Source: JAPLJM01 sp963708515 (lineage in GTDB: Bacteria; Desulfobacterota; Syntrophia; Syntrophales; Fen-1087). From it: 64,000 nt of DNA. The position numbers were made by a program, and so were the translations under genes. Location: contig CAVPSX010000011.1 in NCBI GenBank assembly GCA_963708515.1, positions 62,001-126,000 of the forward strand, written 5' to 3'. Of this stretch, positions 16,604 to 26,604 are shown piece by piece; the stretch's first letter is position 1; each line of letters begins with the position of its first letter. The notes under the pieces were generated by a model. That model worked only from the letters and a program-made list of their open reading frames with translations, was not told the origin of the DNA and did no database searches.

Positions 16604-17218
16604 ATGATCATCAGCCTGGTCAATCAAAAGGGAGGAGTCGGCAAGACGACTGTCGCCATCAATCTGGCCCATGGGCTGGCACAACAGGGAGACAGGGTCC
16701 TGCTGATTGACGCGGACCAGCAGGGAAGCGTCATGCACTGGAAAAAGATCGATCAGCATAACTATTTTGACGTCAATCACCATCCGCACGCCGACCTGAC
16801 GCAGCAGATCAAAGAACTCACACAGGGTTACCGGCATACCGTCATCGATGCGCCGCCCGCCGTCGGGGACATGATACGCTCCGTGTTGCTGGTTTCGAAC
16901 CTGGCGATTATTCCGGTCGGCCCCAGCCCTCTCGATATCTGGTCGGCCCGGGAAATGGTCCACCTGGTCCGGGAATTGAGGAAAGAAAGAAGAACCCTTT
17001 CCGGCCGTCTATTGATCTGCCGTAAAATTGTGGGCACCCGCATCGGACGCGAAGTCCGGGAGGCCCTGGAGAACTATCAGATGGATATTTTCCAGACCGA
17101 GATCAACCAGCGCATCGCCTATGTGGAAGCCATGATCGCCGGCATGCCGGTCATGGCCTACGCCCCGCAGAGCGAGGCCGCCCAGGAGATCAAAAACCTC
17201 TGCGCGGAGCTGCCGTAG
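16604..17218 (+). CDS. ParA/MinD-family ATPase (orphan)
   Basis: A 204-residue deviant Walker ATPase. ISLVNQKGGVGKTTVAINLA gives the Walker A KGGVGKTT, then LLIDADQQGS and VIDAPPAVGD for switch and Walker B. ATG 16604 follows AAAGGAG and places the P-loop at the N-terminus as usual; the earlier ATG at 16571 has no ribosome site. No parB or centromere-like repeat is adjacent, so it is an orphan ParA that could position any cargo. Confidence 0.85.
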   Translation: MIISLVNQKGGVGKTTVAINLAHGLAQQGDRVLLIDADQQGSVMHWKKIDQHNYFDVNHHPHADLTQQIKELTQGYRHTVIDAPPAVGDMIRSVLLVSNLAIIPVGPSPLDIWSAREMVHLVRELRKERRTLSGRLLICRKIVGTRIGREVREALENYQMDIFQTEINQRIAYVEAMIAGMPVMAYAPQSEAAQEIKNLCAELP

Positions 17219-17357
17219 AATGACGGGCGCGACGTTCCCGATCTCCCCTCTCGAGACGTCTCGCACTTCATATACTCCTGCCGCATAATAGGAAGTATTT
17301 ATCACTGATGGAGACATTTATGACTTGCACGTCACGCAATCAGGAGGTGGAGATTCT

Positions 17358-18464
17358 ATGACGAAAATCAGATTGGCGATTATTATTTTTGCTCTTTTGA
17401 TGCTGTTTGCCGGAACAAATAAATTGGAGGCCTGTTCCGTCTTTAAAGTGACAGCCGAAGACGCAACCATCATCTCCGCTCGGACGATGGAGTTCGGCCA
17501 TGACATGGGCTATGCCATGATTGCCGTTCCCCGAGGCAAAAGTTTTGTCAGCCCCGCATCGGACAACAGCACAGGCCTGAAGTGGAAAACAAAATTAGGC
17601 TACGTGGGCAACAATGTTTTAGGCGACGAGACGGTGGTTACCGACGGGCTCAACGAAGCAGGCCTCTCTTTCAGCCAGCTTTGGTATGACGGTGATATGC
17701 AATGGCAGGTCGTCGGCCCTGAAGAGAAAACGATCGCCCTTGCCAATATTATGCTCGGCTCATGGGTGCTGGGAAATTTCAGCACCGTCTCGGAGGCGGC
17801 AAAAGCAATTAAGCATGTGAGAGTCTTTGGACGCGCAAATCCCGAGATAGGCGGCGCGGTCATTCCCGCGCACTTCATTTTGCATGACGCCAAAGGCGGC
17901 TGTATGGTTGTCGAGTATGAAAAGGGCGAATTGCATATCTATGACAACCCACTGGGCATCATGACGAATGCTCCCAATTTTCCATGGATGCTGACCAATC
18001 TGCGCAATTACGTCGGAATGAAAAGCAGTATGGCGGAAGCACAAGATTTTTCCGGCCTGAAAACGAAGCCCACCGGGCACGGCTCCGGGATGTTCGGCCT
18101 GCCCGGAGACATCACGCCGCCCAGCCGTTTTGTCCGCATGGCTGTCATGACAAAATTCGCCGATAAACCGCGGGACGCCCAGGAGGCTTTGAACCTTTCC
18201 CAGCATATTGCCGGCTCCCTTCATATTGTCCGCGGCATGGCGGTGGATAGAGATCAGCAAGGCCATGTGACGGCGAGCGAAACGACGCAGTGGTCGTCAT
18301 TCCGGGATTTGACGAATCGGATTTACTATTTCCGCACCTATGACAATTGCACCTTGCGAAAAATTGACCTGAAAAAACTGAACTTCGCCGCGGATAAAGT
18401 AAGAACGATAAAAATGTTTGACGACAAGGAAGTCATCATTGACGTGACGGAACGCGCCAATTAG
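17358..18464 (+). CDS. Linear amide C-N hydrolase (choloylglycine/penicillin V acylase family)
   Basis: 368 residues. A signal peptide (MTKIRLAIIIFALLMLFAG) ends just before Cys in EACSVF, so cleavage would free Cys as the N-terminal nucleophile, as in all Ntn hydrolases of this family. Arg in SARTMEF, Asn in IMTNAPNF and Arg in TPPSRF match the family's active-site set. The likely reaction is hydrolysis of a linear amide in the periplasm (N-acyl amino acid, acyl-homoserine lactone or bile-salt-like substrate); specificity cannot be read. ATG follows AGGAGGTGG. The Mo enzyme starts 20 bases later, possibly in one operon. Confidence 0.85.
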   Translation: MTKIRLAIIIFALLMLFAGTNKLEACSVFKVTAEDATIISARTMEFGHDMGYAMIAVPRGKSFVSPASDNSTGLKWKTKLGYVGNNVLGDETVVTDGLNEAGLSFSQLWYDGDMQWQVVGPEEKTIALANIMLGSWVLGNFSTVSEAAKAIKHVRVFGRANPEIGGAVIPAHFILHDAKGGCMVVEYEKGELHIYDNPLGIMTNAPNFPWMLTNLRNYVGMKSSMAEAQDFSGLKTKPTGHGSGMFGLPGDITPPSRFVRMAVMTKFADKPRDAQEALNLSQHIAGSLHIVRGMAVDRDQQGHVTASETTQWSSFRDLTNRIYYFRTYDNCTLRKIDLKKLNFAADKVRTIKMFDDKEVIIDVTERAN

Positions 18465-18484
18465 ACAAAAGGAGAAAACGATTC

Positions 18485-20565
18485 ATGAGCGACGATCTGC
18501 GCTGGGTAAGAACACACTGTGCACGGATGGACCACGGGGGGTGCGCCCTTCTGGTCGGCGTCCGCGGCAATACTATTGAGGTCGTCAAGGGCGACCCGGA
18601 GGGTTTTCTGAACAAGGGTTACACCTGCGTGAAAGGACTGGCCTCACCGGACCGCCTGACCCATCCCGACCGCCTTAGGTATCCCCTGAAAAGAGCAGGG
18701 GAGAAAGGGGAAGGAAAATGGGAGCGAATCTCATGGCCCGATGCGCTCGACACCATCGCCGGAAATCTTTTGAAAACCAAAGAACAATACGGCGCCCGCG
18801 GCGTGGCATTCGGTGTCGGCATGCCCAAGGGACTGGAACATTTCATCCAGATCCGTCTGGCTAACATCTTCGGCTCGCCCAACGTCATCGCCTCCCAGGA
18901 TGTCTGCCACGCCCCGCGCGAGATCACCGGCATCCACACATGCGGGTTCTATCCGGTCGCCGACTTTCATCACAAAAGCAAACTGGCCGTCCTGTGGGGC
19001 AGCAACATCACGGCCACAAACGAAGAGGGGGAAATCTGCAGCCTGCTGCTCAAGCAGGTCAAGGAAGGCACGGAACTGATCGTGGTTGATCCGCGTCGCA
19101 TCGACCTGGCGAAAAAGGCCCGGTTCTGGCTTCCCTTGCGGCCGGGAACCGACAACGCCCTGGCCCTGGGTTTTCTGCATGTCATCATCGAAGAGGGCCT
19201 CTGCGACGGTGAATTTGTGGAAAAATGGACCCACGGGTTTTCCGAACTGGCCGCCCATGTCAAGGCCTGGACACCCGAAAAGGTCTCGGAGATCACCTGG
19301 GTTGCCCCCGGGCTGATCCGGGAGGCCGCCCGCTGCTACGCCCAGACCAAACCGGCCGTCATTCAGTGGGGTAATCCCATCGAGCACAACACGCATACGT
19401 TCGACACCACGCGCGCGCTGATCTGCCTGATGGCGATCTGCGGCAATCTGGATATCCCCGGCGGGAACGTCGAGGCCCATGACCCGAAAATCCTCGGTCT
19501 GGGCCCTCTGGTCCGGGCCGACCTGATCCCCACAAAGGTCAAGGAGATGATCAGCGCCCATTACCGCGTCATCCCGCGGCTCATGACCATCGCGCCGGCC
19601 TTCTTCCGCAAGGCGATACTCGAGGACATCCCCTACCCTGTCCGGGCAGCCTACATGATGTGCAGCAACCCCATGCTGTCCTACGCCGACAGCCGCCAGA
19701 CCCACGAGGCGCTCATGAAGCTCGACTTCCTGGCCGTGGCGGACCTGTTCATGACGCCCACGGCGGCGCTGGCGGATATTGTCCTGCCCGTGGCCAGCCA
19801 GTTCGAGTTCGACGATATCGGCCATCTGGGTATCGGCCACGGCTTCATCCTGGCCCGGCCCAAGGTGGTCGATCCGCCGGAGGAATGCTGGCCGGACATG
19901 AAAATCATGAACGAACTGGGAAAGCGCATCAGCCCGCCGGAACTCTGGCATGACGATTACCGCCAGTTTCTGGAAGATGTCGTCCAGCCCGCCGGTCTGA
20001 CTTACACCCAGTTTTGCGAAAAGGGCTACCTGAAAGGCCCGGACCGGTTCAGGCTCTATGAGGAAAAGGGATTCCGCACGCCCACGGGAAAGGTGGAGCT
20101 CACGCTGAGTACGGCCGAAAAGTTCAAATTGAGCTCCTCTGCCGGAATACAGAGGGCTGCCCTGAGGAGGATGATCCGGAATATCCGCTGGTCCTGACCA
20201 GCGCCAAGAGCCGCTATTATCTGCATTCGTCCTATCGCTGGATCGAAAAACTGCGCCTGCTCAAACCCCATGCGCAGTTGGAAATACATCCGGAAACCGC
20301 CCGGCACCATGGCCTCGCCGAGGGCGACGATGTGGTCATTGAAACCCGCCACGGCAAGATCACGCAGAAGGCCCATCTGACCGATGCCATCGATCCCCGC
20401 GTCGTCTGCGCCGATCACGGCTGGTGGTTTCCCGAAGGGAATTCCGGAGACCAGTACGACTGGGACAAGGCCAACTTCAACATGCTGACGTCCACGCGGA
20501 AACTGGGTCGGGAGTATGGGACGCCCAACCTAAAAGGCATCGGCTGTAGAATTTATCGGGTGTAA
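18485..20565 (+). pseudogene. Molybdopterin (Mo/W-bisPGD) oxidoreductase, two frameshifts near the 3' end
   Basis: The first ~550 residues read as a DMSO-reductase-family enzyme: an N-terminal Fe-S motif region, GSPNVIASQDVCHAPRE, LWGSNITATNEEGE, VVDPRRIDLAKKA, and the molybdopterin domains. Near 20132 one extra base moves the frame to APLPEYRGLP. Near 20163 another extra base moves it to PEEDDPEYPLVLTSAKSRYY, which continues as the expected molydopterin dinucleotide-binding domain to a TAA at 20565. The intact protein would be about 693 residues. At the N-terminus the usual CxxCxxxC reads HCARMDHGGC, with Asp at the second Cys position. Substrate unknown. Ribosome site AAAGGAG. Confidence 0.85.
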
Positions 20566-20611
20566 GGCAGGCTCCTACGCCAATCTTTTGCTCAAGGAGG
20601 AGGAAATTCAA

Positions 20612-21115
20612 ATGCAGCCTGTGAGATTCATCTTCGCCGGTTTTGCACTGATGGCTTTTCTGGCATTGCCCGTGGCAGCCGTTGCGCAGAAAACGCTTAG
20701 CGTTCAGGTCAGGGAGGGGCATCTTCGTGCGACGCCGTCCTTTCTCGGTAAAGTGGTGGCTAAAGTAACCTATGGCGACCGGGTGGATATGTTGGAAGAC
20801 CGCAACGCATGGAAAAGGGTGTCTATTCAAGGCGGAAAGCTCAAGGGATGGATGCATGCGTCGGCCCTGACGTCCAAGCAGGTCGTTCTGAAAGCGGGTC
20901 AGGCCGACGTCCGGACGAGCGCTACTCGCGATGAACTGGCCCTGGCCGGCAAGGGGTTCAACGAACAGGTGGAAGTGGCGTTCAAGAAGGAAAATAAAAA
21001 TCTTGATTACACCTGGCTCAACCGCATGGAGGGTTTCAGGATATCTCCCGAACAGATGCAGAGCTTTCTTGACAAGGGCAGTTTGGCGCCGCCTGCGGAA
21101 GGAGGCAAACGATGA
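20612..21115 (+). CDS. Secreted bacterial SH3-like protein
   Basis: A 167-residue product from ATG 20612 after AGGAGGAGG. Signal peptide MQPVRFIFAGFALMAFLAL, cleavage near AVAQ. An SH3b domain follows (LSVQVREGHLRATPSFLGKV, then GDRVDMLEDRNAWKRV and GWMHASAL), a fold that often binds peptidoglycan. The C-terminal part (QADVRTSATRDELALAGKGF) is shared with small proteins encoded beside M48 proteases. Its stop overlaps the ATG of the M48 gene. Unlike its neighbours this gene is intact. Confidence 0.78.
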   Translation: MQPVRFIFAGFALMAFLALPVAAVAQKTLSVQVREGHLRATPSFLGKVVAKVTYGDRVDMLEDRNAWKRVSIQGGKLKGWMHASALTSKQVVLKAGQADVRTSATRDELALAGKGFNEQVEVAFKKENKNLDYTWLNRMEGFRISPEQMQSFLDKGSLAPPAEGGKR

Positions 21116-21956
21116 AGAAAAAAGTCTGGATCAGGGTATTGATCGCGCTGGCCGTGCTGACCGTTGCGGCATGCAAAACCATGGAGTCAGCAACAGGCGC
21201 TGGTGACTGCCGTTGGTGTGGGTTCCGGCGTTATCACTGCGTCGCAGGGTAAATCCATCCAGAGAAGTGCAGTGGCCATTGCCAGGAGCGTCGAAAGCTT
21301 TACGCCGGAACAGGAATACTATATCGGCCGGTCCGTCGGCGCTGTCGTCCTTTCCAAATACCTGGCTTATGTAAATATGCCTGTTAATCAATACCTGAAC
21401 GTACTTGGGCAGACACTCGCCAAAGCCTCGGACTTGCCGGAGATATTTGGTGGCTATCGCTTTCTCGTTCTGGATTCCGACGATATCAATGCCTTCGCCA
21501 CACCCGGCGGGCATATTTTTGTCACCCGGGGACTGATTCGCTGCTGCCGGACGGAGGACGCCCTGGCAGCCGTCCTGGCCCATGAGATCGGCCATGTCCA
21601 GTTGAGGCACGGCATGCAGGCCATCGAGAAGGCCCGGACAACCGAAGCGCTGACCGTTATTGCCCAGGAAGGCCTGAAAACCTATGGTTCCCGTGAGATA
21701 GCTCAACTGACGCAGACTTTTTCCGGCGCGATTTCAGACATCACGGGCACCATGATCAACAAGGGCTATTCCCGCTCCTATGAATATCATGCCGATCAGG
21801 CCGCGCTCGTAATCCTTCAGCGCGTCGGCTATAACCCCGCCGGGCTCATCGACATGCTGGCCATGTATGGAAAAGAATCTCAAGCCGGATGGACTCGATT
21901 TTGCAAAAACCCATCCTGCTCCCCGGGATCGGATCGCCGAGGCTCAAAAAACCTGA
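21112..21956 (+). pseudogene. M48-family metalloprotease lipoprotein, two frameshifts
   Basis: ATG 21112 (overlapping the previous stop) opens a lipoprotein signal ending VLTVAACK. Around 21175-21200 one base too many moves the reading frame to QQQALVTAVGVGSGVIT, and the protease domain follows with the zinc motif LAHEIGHVQLRHG and the third ligand in YEYHADQAAL. Near 21890 another extra base shifts the frame to LDFAKTHPAPRDRIAEAQKT and a stop at 21954-21956, which is the normal end of this family. The intact protein would be about 280 residues, in the periplasm. Decay and assembly error are both possible. Confidence 0.8.
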
Positions 21957-22056
21957 CCAGACGTTCACGCGCGCTGCGTCACCAAAGATCCGCCAGGAGC
22001 GCTTCATCCAAGCCATCGGTCAATTGTGATAAATTGATTCCCGACTGTTTCATGAG

Positions 22057-24212
22057 ATGGGCATAAATAAAAATCCAAAATTCGCTGTGAAAAAGCTTCT
22101 GCTTGGGCTGCTGGCCGGTTTGATCGGGGCGTCTTGTCGCCGTTGCTTTTCTTCCTGACGGGGTGGCTGGACGTCTGGGAGGCAAAAACCTGGGACTGGC
22201 GGGTTAACATCATGGCAAGACCGGCGCCGACCAGCGATAAGATCCGTCTGGTCCTGCTCGATCAGAGCAGCCTGGACTGGGCCAAAGAAGAAAACGGGCT
22301 GGGCTGGCCCTGGCCCCGGGAAGTTTACAGCGCAATTATTCATTTCTGCCAGCGCAGCGGTGCGAAAGTTCTTGCGTTCGATGTGATCTTTACGGAACCA
22401 TCCAAATACGGTGTGGCCGATGATCAGGCCTTCGCAGCGGCGATTCGAGATTTCAAGCATTTTGTCGGGACTGTTTCTCTGAGTCAGACGGCGGGAAGCG
22501 GAGCGGCGATGGCCAGCTTTTGCTCCGGAACCGACACTGAACGTCCTGGGCCTTGATCAATGGATGGCGGAAACAGGAACGGGTGCTTACCCAAGGGCCG
22601 CCTTCCCCATACCGGAGATATCGGCCGCCGCCGGCACGCTGGGCAATATTCACCTGAACCCGGACAGGGACAATATCTATCGCCGGGCGGCGCTCTTTCA
22701 CGTCTTTGACGGCAGGGTGCTGCCGTCGCTTGCCCTTGGATGTTATCTGGCCGCGAAGCCCGGGTGGTCTCCGAAAATAAGCAGGGGCCGCTTTTCCATA
22801 GACAACCGGGATATCCCGATCGACCATCGCGGAAATGCCATTCTCAATTTTCGTGGCCCGCCGGGAACGTATAAAACATACAGCGCCGCATCGGTCATCC
22901 AGAGTGAACTTCGCATCGCAAATGGGGAAACACCCACGATAACCGAGCCGAATCCGTTCAAAGATGCCTACGTCTTTTTTGGATTCTCCGCTCCCGGCCT
23001 GTTTGACCTGCGTCCTACCCCTCTCTCTGGTGTTTATCCCGGTGTGGAAATCAACGCAACCATGCTCGATAACCTGCTGGCCAATGATTTCATAAGGCCC
23101 GTTTCCACAGCCCCTGTCGTGGGACTCACCCTGCTGATCGCCCTTCTGGCCGGCCTGGCAACCTCTTCGGTGTCCGGCATCGCCAGGAGTGTCCTGGTGT
23201 ATGTTTTTTTTATCCTGGTCCCCGTTTTTCTCTGTCTGATCGCCTACCGCAAGGGATTCTGGCTGCCGCTGGCCGGTCAGGAAGCAGGCGTGGTCATCAC
23301 GCTTTTCAGCGCCGGTATTATTTATTACACGACAGAAGGCCGACAGAAGATGTTCATCAAGAACGCCTTCAAGCAGTATTTGAGCCCGGCGGTCATCGAG
23401 GAACTCATCCAGCATCCTGAGCGCCTGAAACTGGGCGGCGAGCGACGGATGCTCTCCGTCTTTTTCTCCGATCTGGAAGGATTTACAAGTATTTCCGAGG
23501 GGCTGGACCCGGAAGCGCTAACGACCCTGCTGAATGATTACCTGTCGGCCATGACCGACATCATCCATGAAGAAGGCGGCACGGTGGATAAATATGAAGG
23601 GGATGCGATTATCGCGTTCTGGAACGCCCCCCTGGAGCAACCGGATCATGCCAGGCGCTGCGTCCGCGCCGCCCTGCGGTGCCAGGAACGGCTGGCCGTT
23701 ATGCGTCCGGCATTTCCGGGAGCGGCTCGGCCGGGATTTGAAGATGCGCATCGGCATCAACAGCGGGCTGGCCGTAGTCGGGAACATGGGTTCCCATACG
23801 CGGTTTGATTATACCATGATCGGGGACGCCGTCAATCTGGCGGCACGCCTGGAAGGCATCAACAAACAATTCGGAACCTACACGCTGATTTCTCAATCCA
23901 CAATGGAGCAGATGGCGGGCGCCTTCCCGGTCCGCGAACTATCGAGGGTCGCTGTCGTCGGCCGCCGGGAACCGGTCGTCGTGTATGAACCCATGCAGCC
24001 CGCAGGATGTTGAAAAGCGGCAAGACCGGCTTGCAACATTCTCTGAAGGTCTGGCGCTTTACTACCAGGGAAATTTCGCCAAAGCGGAAGCCATCTTTTT
24101 AGAGCTTGCCGCGTTGGATCCGCCGGCACACGTCTATGCAGCAAAATGCCGTCAACTGATCGACCATCCTCCGGATCAATGGCTGGGTATCTGGGAGATC
24201 GCGACAAAATAA
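22057..24212 (+). pseudogene. CHASE2-domain adenylate/guanylate cyclase, four frameshifts
   Basis: The reading frame must be changed near 22130 (one base missing), 22500, 23710 and 23990 (one extra each) to read a single ~717-residue protein. In order: an N-terminal membrane helix, a CHASE2 sensor (DKIRLVLLDQSSLDWAKEE, AKVLAFDVIFTEPSKYG), three membrane helices, and a class III cyclase domain with both metal-binding Asp (FFSDLEGFTSIS and KYEGDAIIAF) and FDYTMIGDAVNLAARLEG. A short tail (EGLALYYQGNFAKAEAIFLE) looks like a TPR. Intact, it would make cAMP in response to an extracytoplasmic signal. The preceding SH3b and M48 genes often accompany it in related bacteria, from memory. Confidence 0.82.
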
Positions 24213-24244
24213 GAACCATCACGGCGATCATCAACTGTGGGGTT

Positions 24245-25426
24245 TTACCGGCATCCGTGCATGCCCACCGACGCCTCTAATTCCGCCAGGCCCCTGAGTT
24301 TATTGATAATCTCCTGCAGGACGCCGATGACATGATCGATCTGCGCCTCCGTATTCCCCTTCCCGAGGCTGAACCTTACTGTTCCCATGGCGATATCTTT
24401 GGGGATCTGCATGGCAGCGAGAACATGGGACAACTGAACGGTATCTGATGTGCAGGCGGCACCGGCGGATGCGGCGATGCCTTGTTTATCAAGCTCCCGG
24501 ACAACGGCGTCACCGGTAATGGTCCGGAATGAAACACTCAGGATGTGAGGAAGGCTGCGGAATACATGGCCGTTGATGCGCACGTCGGCGACCTTCTCCA
24601 CGATCTGACCCTCCAGGCGCTTTCTCAATTCCAGCATGCGGTCCATCTGCCCGGGCAGGTCCCTGGCTGCGATCTCACAGGCTTTGCCGAGCCCCACAAT
24701 ACCCGGCACATTCTCCGTCCCGGTGCGGCGCCCGCCCTCCTGATGACCGCCGAACAGGATCGGGGAGATCGGCGTGTTGCGCCGGATGTAGAGGGCGCCC
24801 GTGCCTTTGGGGCCGTAGTACTTGTGGCCGGCGAGCGACAGCAGATCCACACCCAGATCGTTCACATTCACAGGGATCTTGCCGACAGACTGAACGGCAT
24901 CCGTATGGACGATCACGCCTCTTTCACGGGCCATGTATGCGATCTCGGACAGGGGCTCGATGGTTCCGATCTCATTGTTGGCGTGCATGATACTGACGAG
25001 CAACGTTTTTTCCGTCAGGGCGCGCTGCACATCCTCAGGGTTGACAAGGCCCCCGCTGTCCACGGGCAGACAGGTTACGACAAACCCCTTCGTCTCCAGA
25101 TATTTGCAGGCATTGAGCACGGCATGATGCTCGATGGCGCAGGTGATGATATGGTTCCTTCCCGATGTTTCGGCAAATGCCGTCCCTATCAGGGCCATGT
25201 TATCGGCTTCCGTCCCACCGCCCGTGAAGACAATTTCAGCGGGATCGGCGCCGATCAGGGCAGCCACCTGAGTTCTGGACTCCTCGATGGCTTTTTTCGC
25301 TTCCTGCCCAAAACAGTGAATGCTCGAGGGGTTACCGAAATGATTGGCGAAATAGCGCATCATGGCCCCCAGGACTTCGGGATCCGCGGGGGTCGTTGCA
25401 CTATGGTCCAGATAAATGGCTTCCAT
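24245..25426 (-). CDS. Cysteine desulfurase (NifS/IscS family)
   Basis: 393 residues of class V aminotransferase fold. YLDHSATTPADPEV at the N-terminus, PLP lysine in SLAGHKYYGPKG, the HTDAVQS Asp, and the mobile catalytic Cys in SAGAACTSD. It removes sulfur from cysteine for Fe-S cluster or thio-cofactor assembly. No IscU/NifU or regulator lies beside it, so its scaffold partner is elsewhere. Start ATG 25426 follows AGAGG. The C-terminus is slightly extended (ASVGMHGCR) with a last Cys. Confidence 0.92.
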   Translation of the reverse strand: MEAIYLDHSATTPADPEVLGAMMRYFANHFGNPSSIHCFGQEAKKAIEESRTQVAALIGADPAEIVFTGGGTEADNMALIGTAFAETSGRNHIITCAIEHHAVLNACKYLETKGFVVTCLPVDSGGLVNPEDVQRALTEKTLLVSIMHANNEIGTIEPLSEIAYMARERGVIVHTDAVQSVGKIPVNVNDLGVDLLSLAGHKYYGPKGTGALYIRRNTPISPILFGGHQEGGRRTGTENVPGIVGLGKACEIAARDLPGQMDRMLELRKRLEGQIVEKVADVRINGHVFRSLPHILSVSFRTITGDAVVRELDKQGIAASAGAACTSDTVQLSHVLAAMQIPKDIAMGTVRFSLGKGNTEAQIDHVIGVLQEIINKLRGLAELEASVGMHGCR

Positions 25427-25509
25427 CCTTACCTCTTCCAGTTCATCCGATATTCATCCTGCGTATACTGAAGTCTCTACCTGAGCTTCGTCTTAACTTC
25501 AATATTTTC

Positions 25510-26598
25510 TTATAATATTTTATTAAGCAGCGGAATGTGCAGCAGAATATAGTACGCAATAAGGAAGCATAGCGGGATCGAGATCAGACCGGCCAATGCC
25601 CACTTGAATACCGGCAGCATGTCCAGTGTTGTCATCAGCATCGTCACGGCAACAATTATCGGCGGGTGGAACATATACACGGCAAATGCACCCGCGGACA
25701 ATTTTTGCATAAGGCCGTTGCTGAAGTTTAATTTATCACGAAACAGGCCCAAAAGCCCCATGGTCATGGCCACAGCAACAAAGGATTCCCAGATGGCATA
25801 GTAAGCGGCTGGCCAGGAGAAGCCTCCGATTATTCTTTTGCCTGTGTTTACAGACTTCATTGTAAGAGTCGAAAAATCATAGGGACCGGCAAAATATTTC
25901 AATATCAGCCAACCGATAAAGCTAAAAATCAACCCTGCAGCCAGCCATCTTCTGCCGATGGCCGACGTCATGCTTTCAAAACAGTTCGTGCGGTATGCAA
26001 CAATCCCAGCAATGAACATGATAATGTATTGCGAAAAAAATCCCAGCTGCATTCCCCAGAATACGGAGCCGATAGGAAAAAACAATCGCAGTAAAAACGC
26101 AACCACCGCTATGATGACAATGAGCAGCAGCAGGTGCCTGGTGGTCAGGATACCCTGCCGGGAATCAGGCGCTGCCGTCCGCGGAAGGATCAGGCGCCAA
26201 AGCGTATACATCACGCAAAAAATAAACAATGCCAGCGCAAACCACATCGGGCCGACACCGAGAAGCTGCATTCCGGCAGACTGCAGGTACTGCCAGTAAA
26301 AATCAGGGAAACTCGAAACTTTGTTTTTCCATAGGGGGGACCCTACCACTCCTATCATGAGAGGCGTTACTACCAGCAGAAAAAAAGTGCCGGCAGGCCA
26401 AGTCTGCGGAACCTGTCGGATATAAATCGGTCGGGGCTTTTGTGGTCATAGGCCAGAGGCGTAAAGTAACCTGCCACAAAGAAAAGCATTCCCATGGAAA
26501 ACCCCTGGATAAAAGCTTGGAAGAAGCTGAAAAAAATGCTGCTGAAGAAGCCCAGCGGCCTTACCTCGTTATAAAACCAGATGCCGAAACTGCTGTAG
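25510..26598 (-). pseudogene. Acyltransferase-3 family membrane protein, 5' truncated and frameshifted
   Basis: The minus strand encodes an acyltransferase-3 (OafA-like) membrane protein in two frames. The N-proximal part (FIQGFSMGMLFFVAGYFTP, then DRFRRLGLPALFF) stops at a TAG just after a run of seven T. Adding one T joins it to LLVVTPLMIGVVGSP and the remaining ~280 residues with about eight membrane helices. The usual start of the family, including its first helix and catalytic His region, is absent: a stop lies three codons upstream and the TRAP binding-protein gene occupies that place. The gene is therefore most likely dead. Confidence 0.7.
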
Positions 26599-26604
26599 CT
26601 TTTT

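Noticed and set aside
18731..19951. Long minus-strand frame (406 codons) opposite the molybdopterin enzyme
   Set aside because: Same reasoning: antisense to a clear enzyme, with low-complexity residue use.
20163..20165. In-frame TGA in the Mo enzyme as a selenocysteine codon
   Set aside because: Selenocysteine in this family lies near residue 140, not at 560, and the TGA appears only in one intermediate frame after an indel. No SECIS-like stem was evident.
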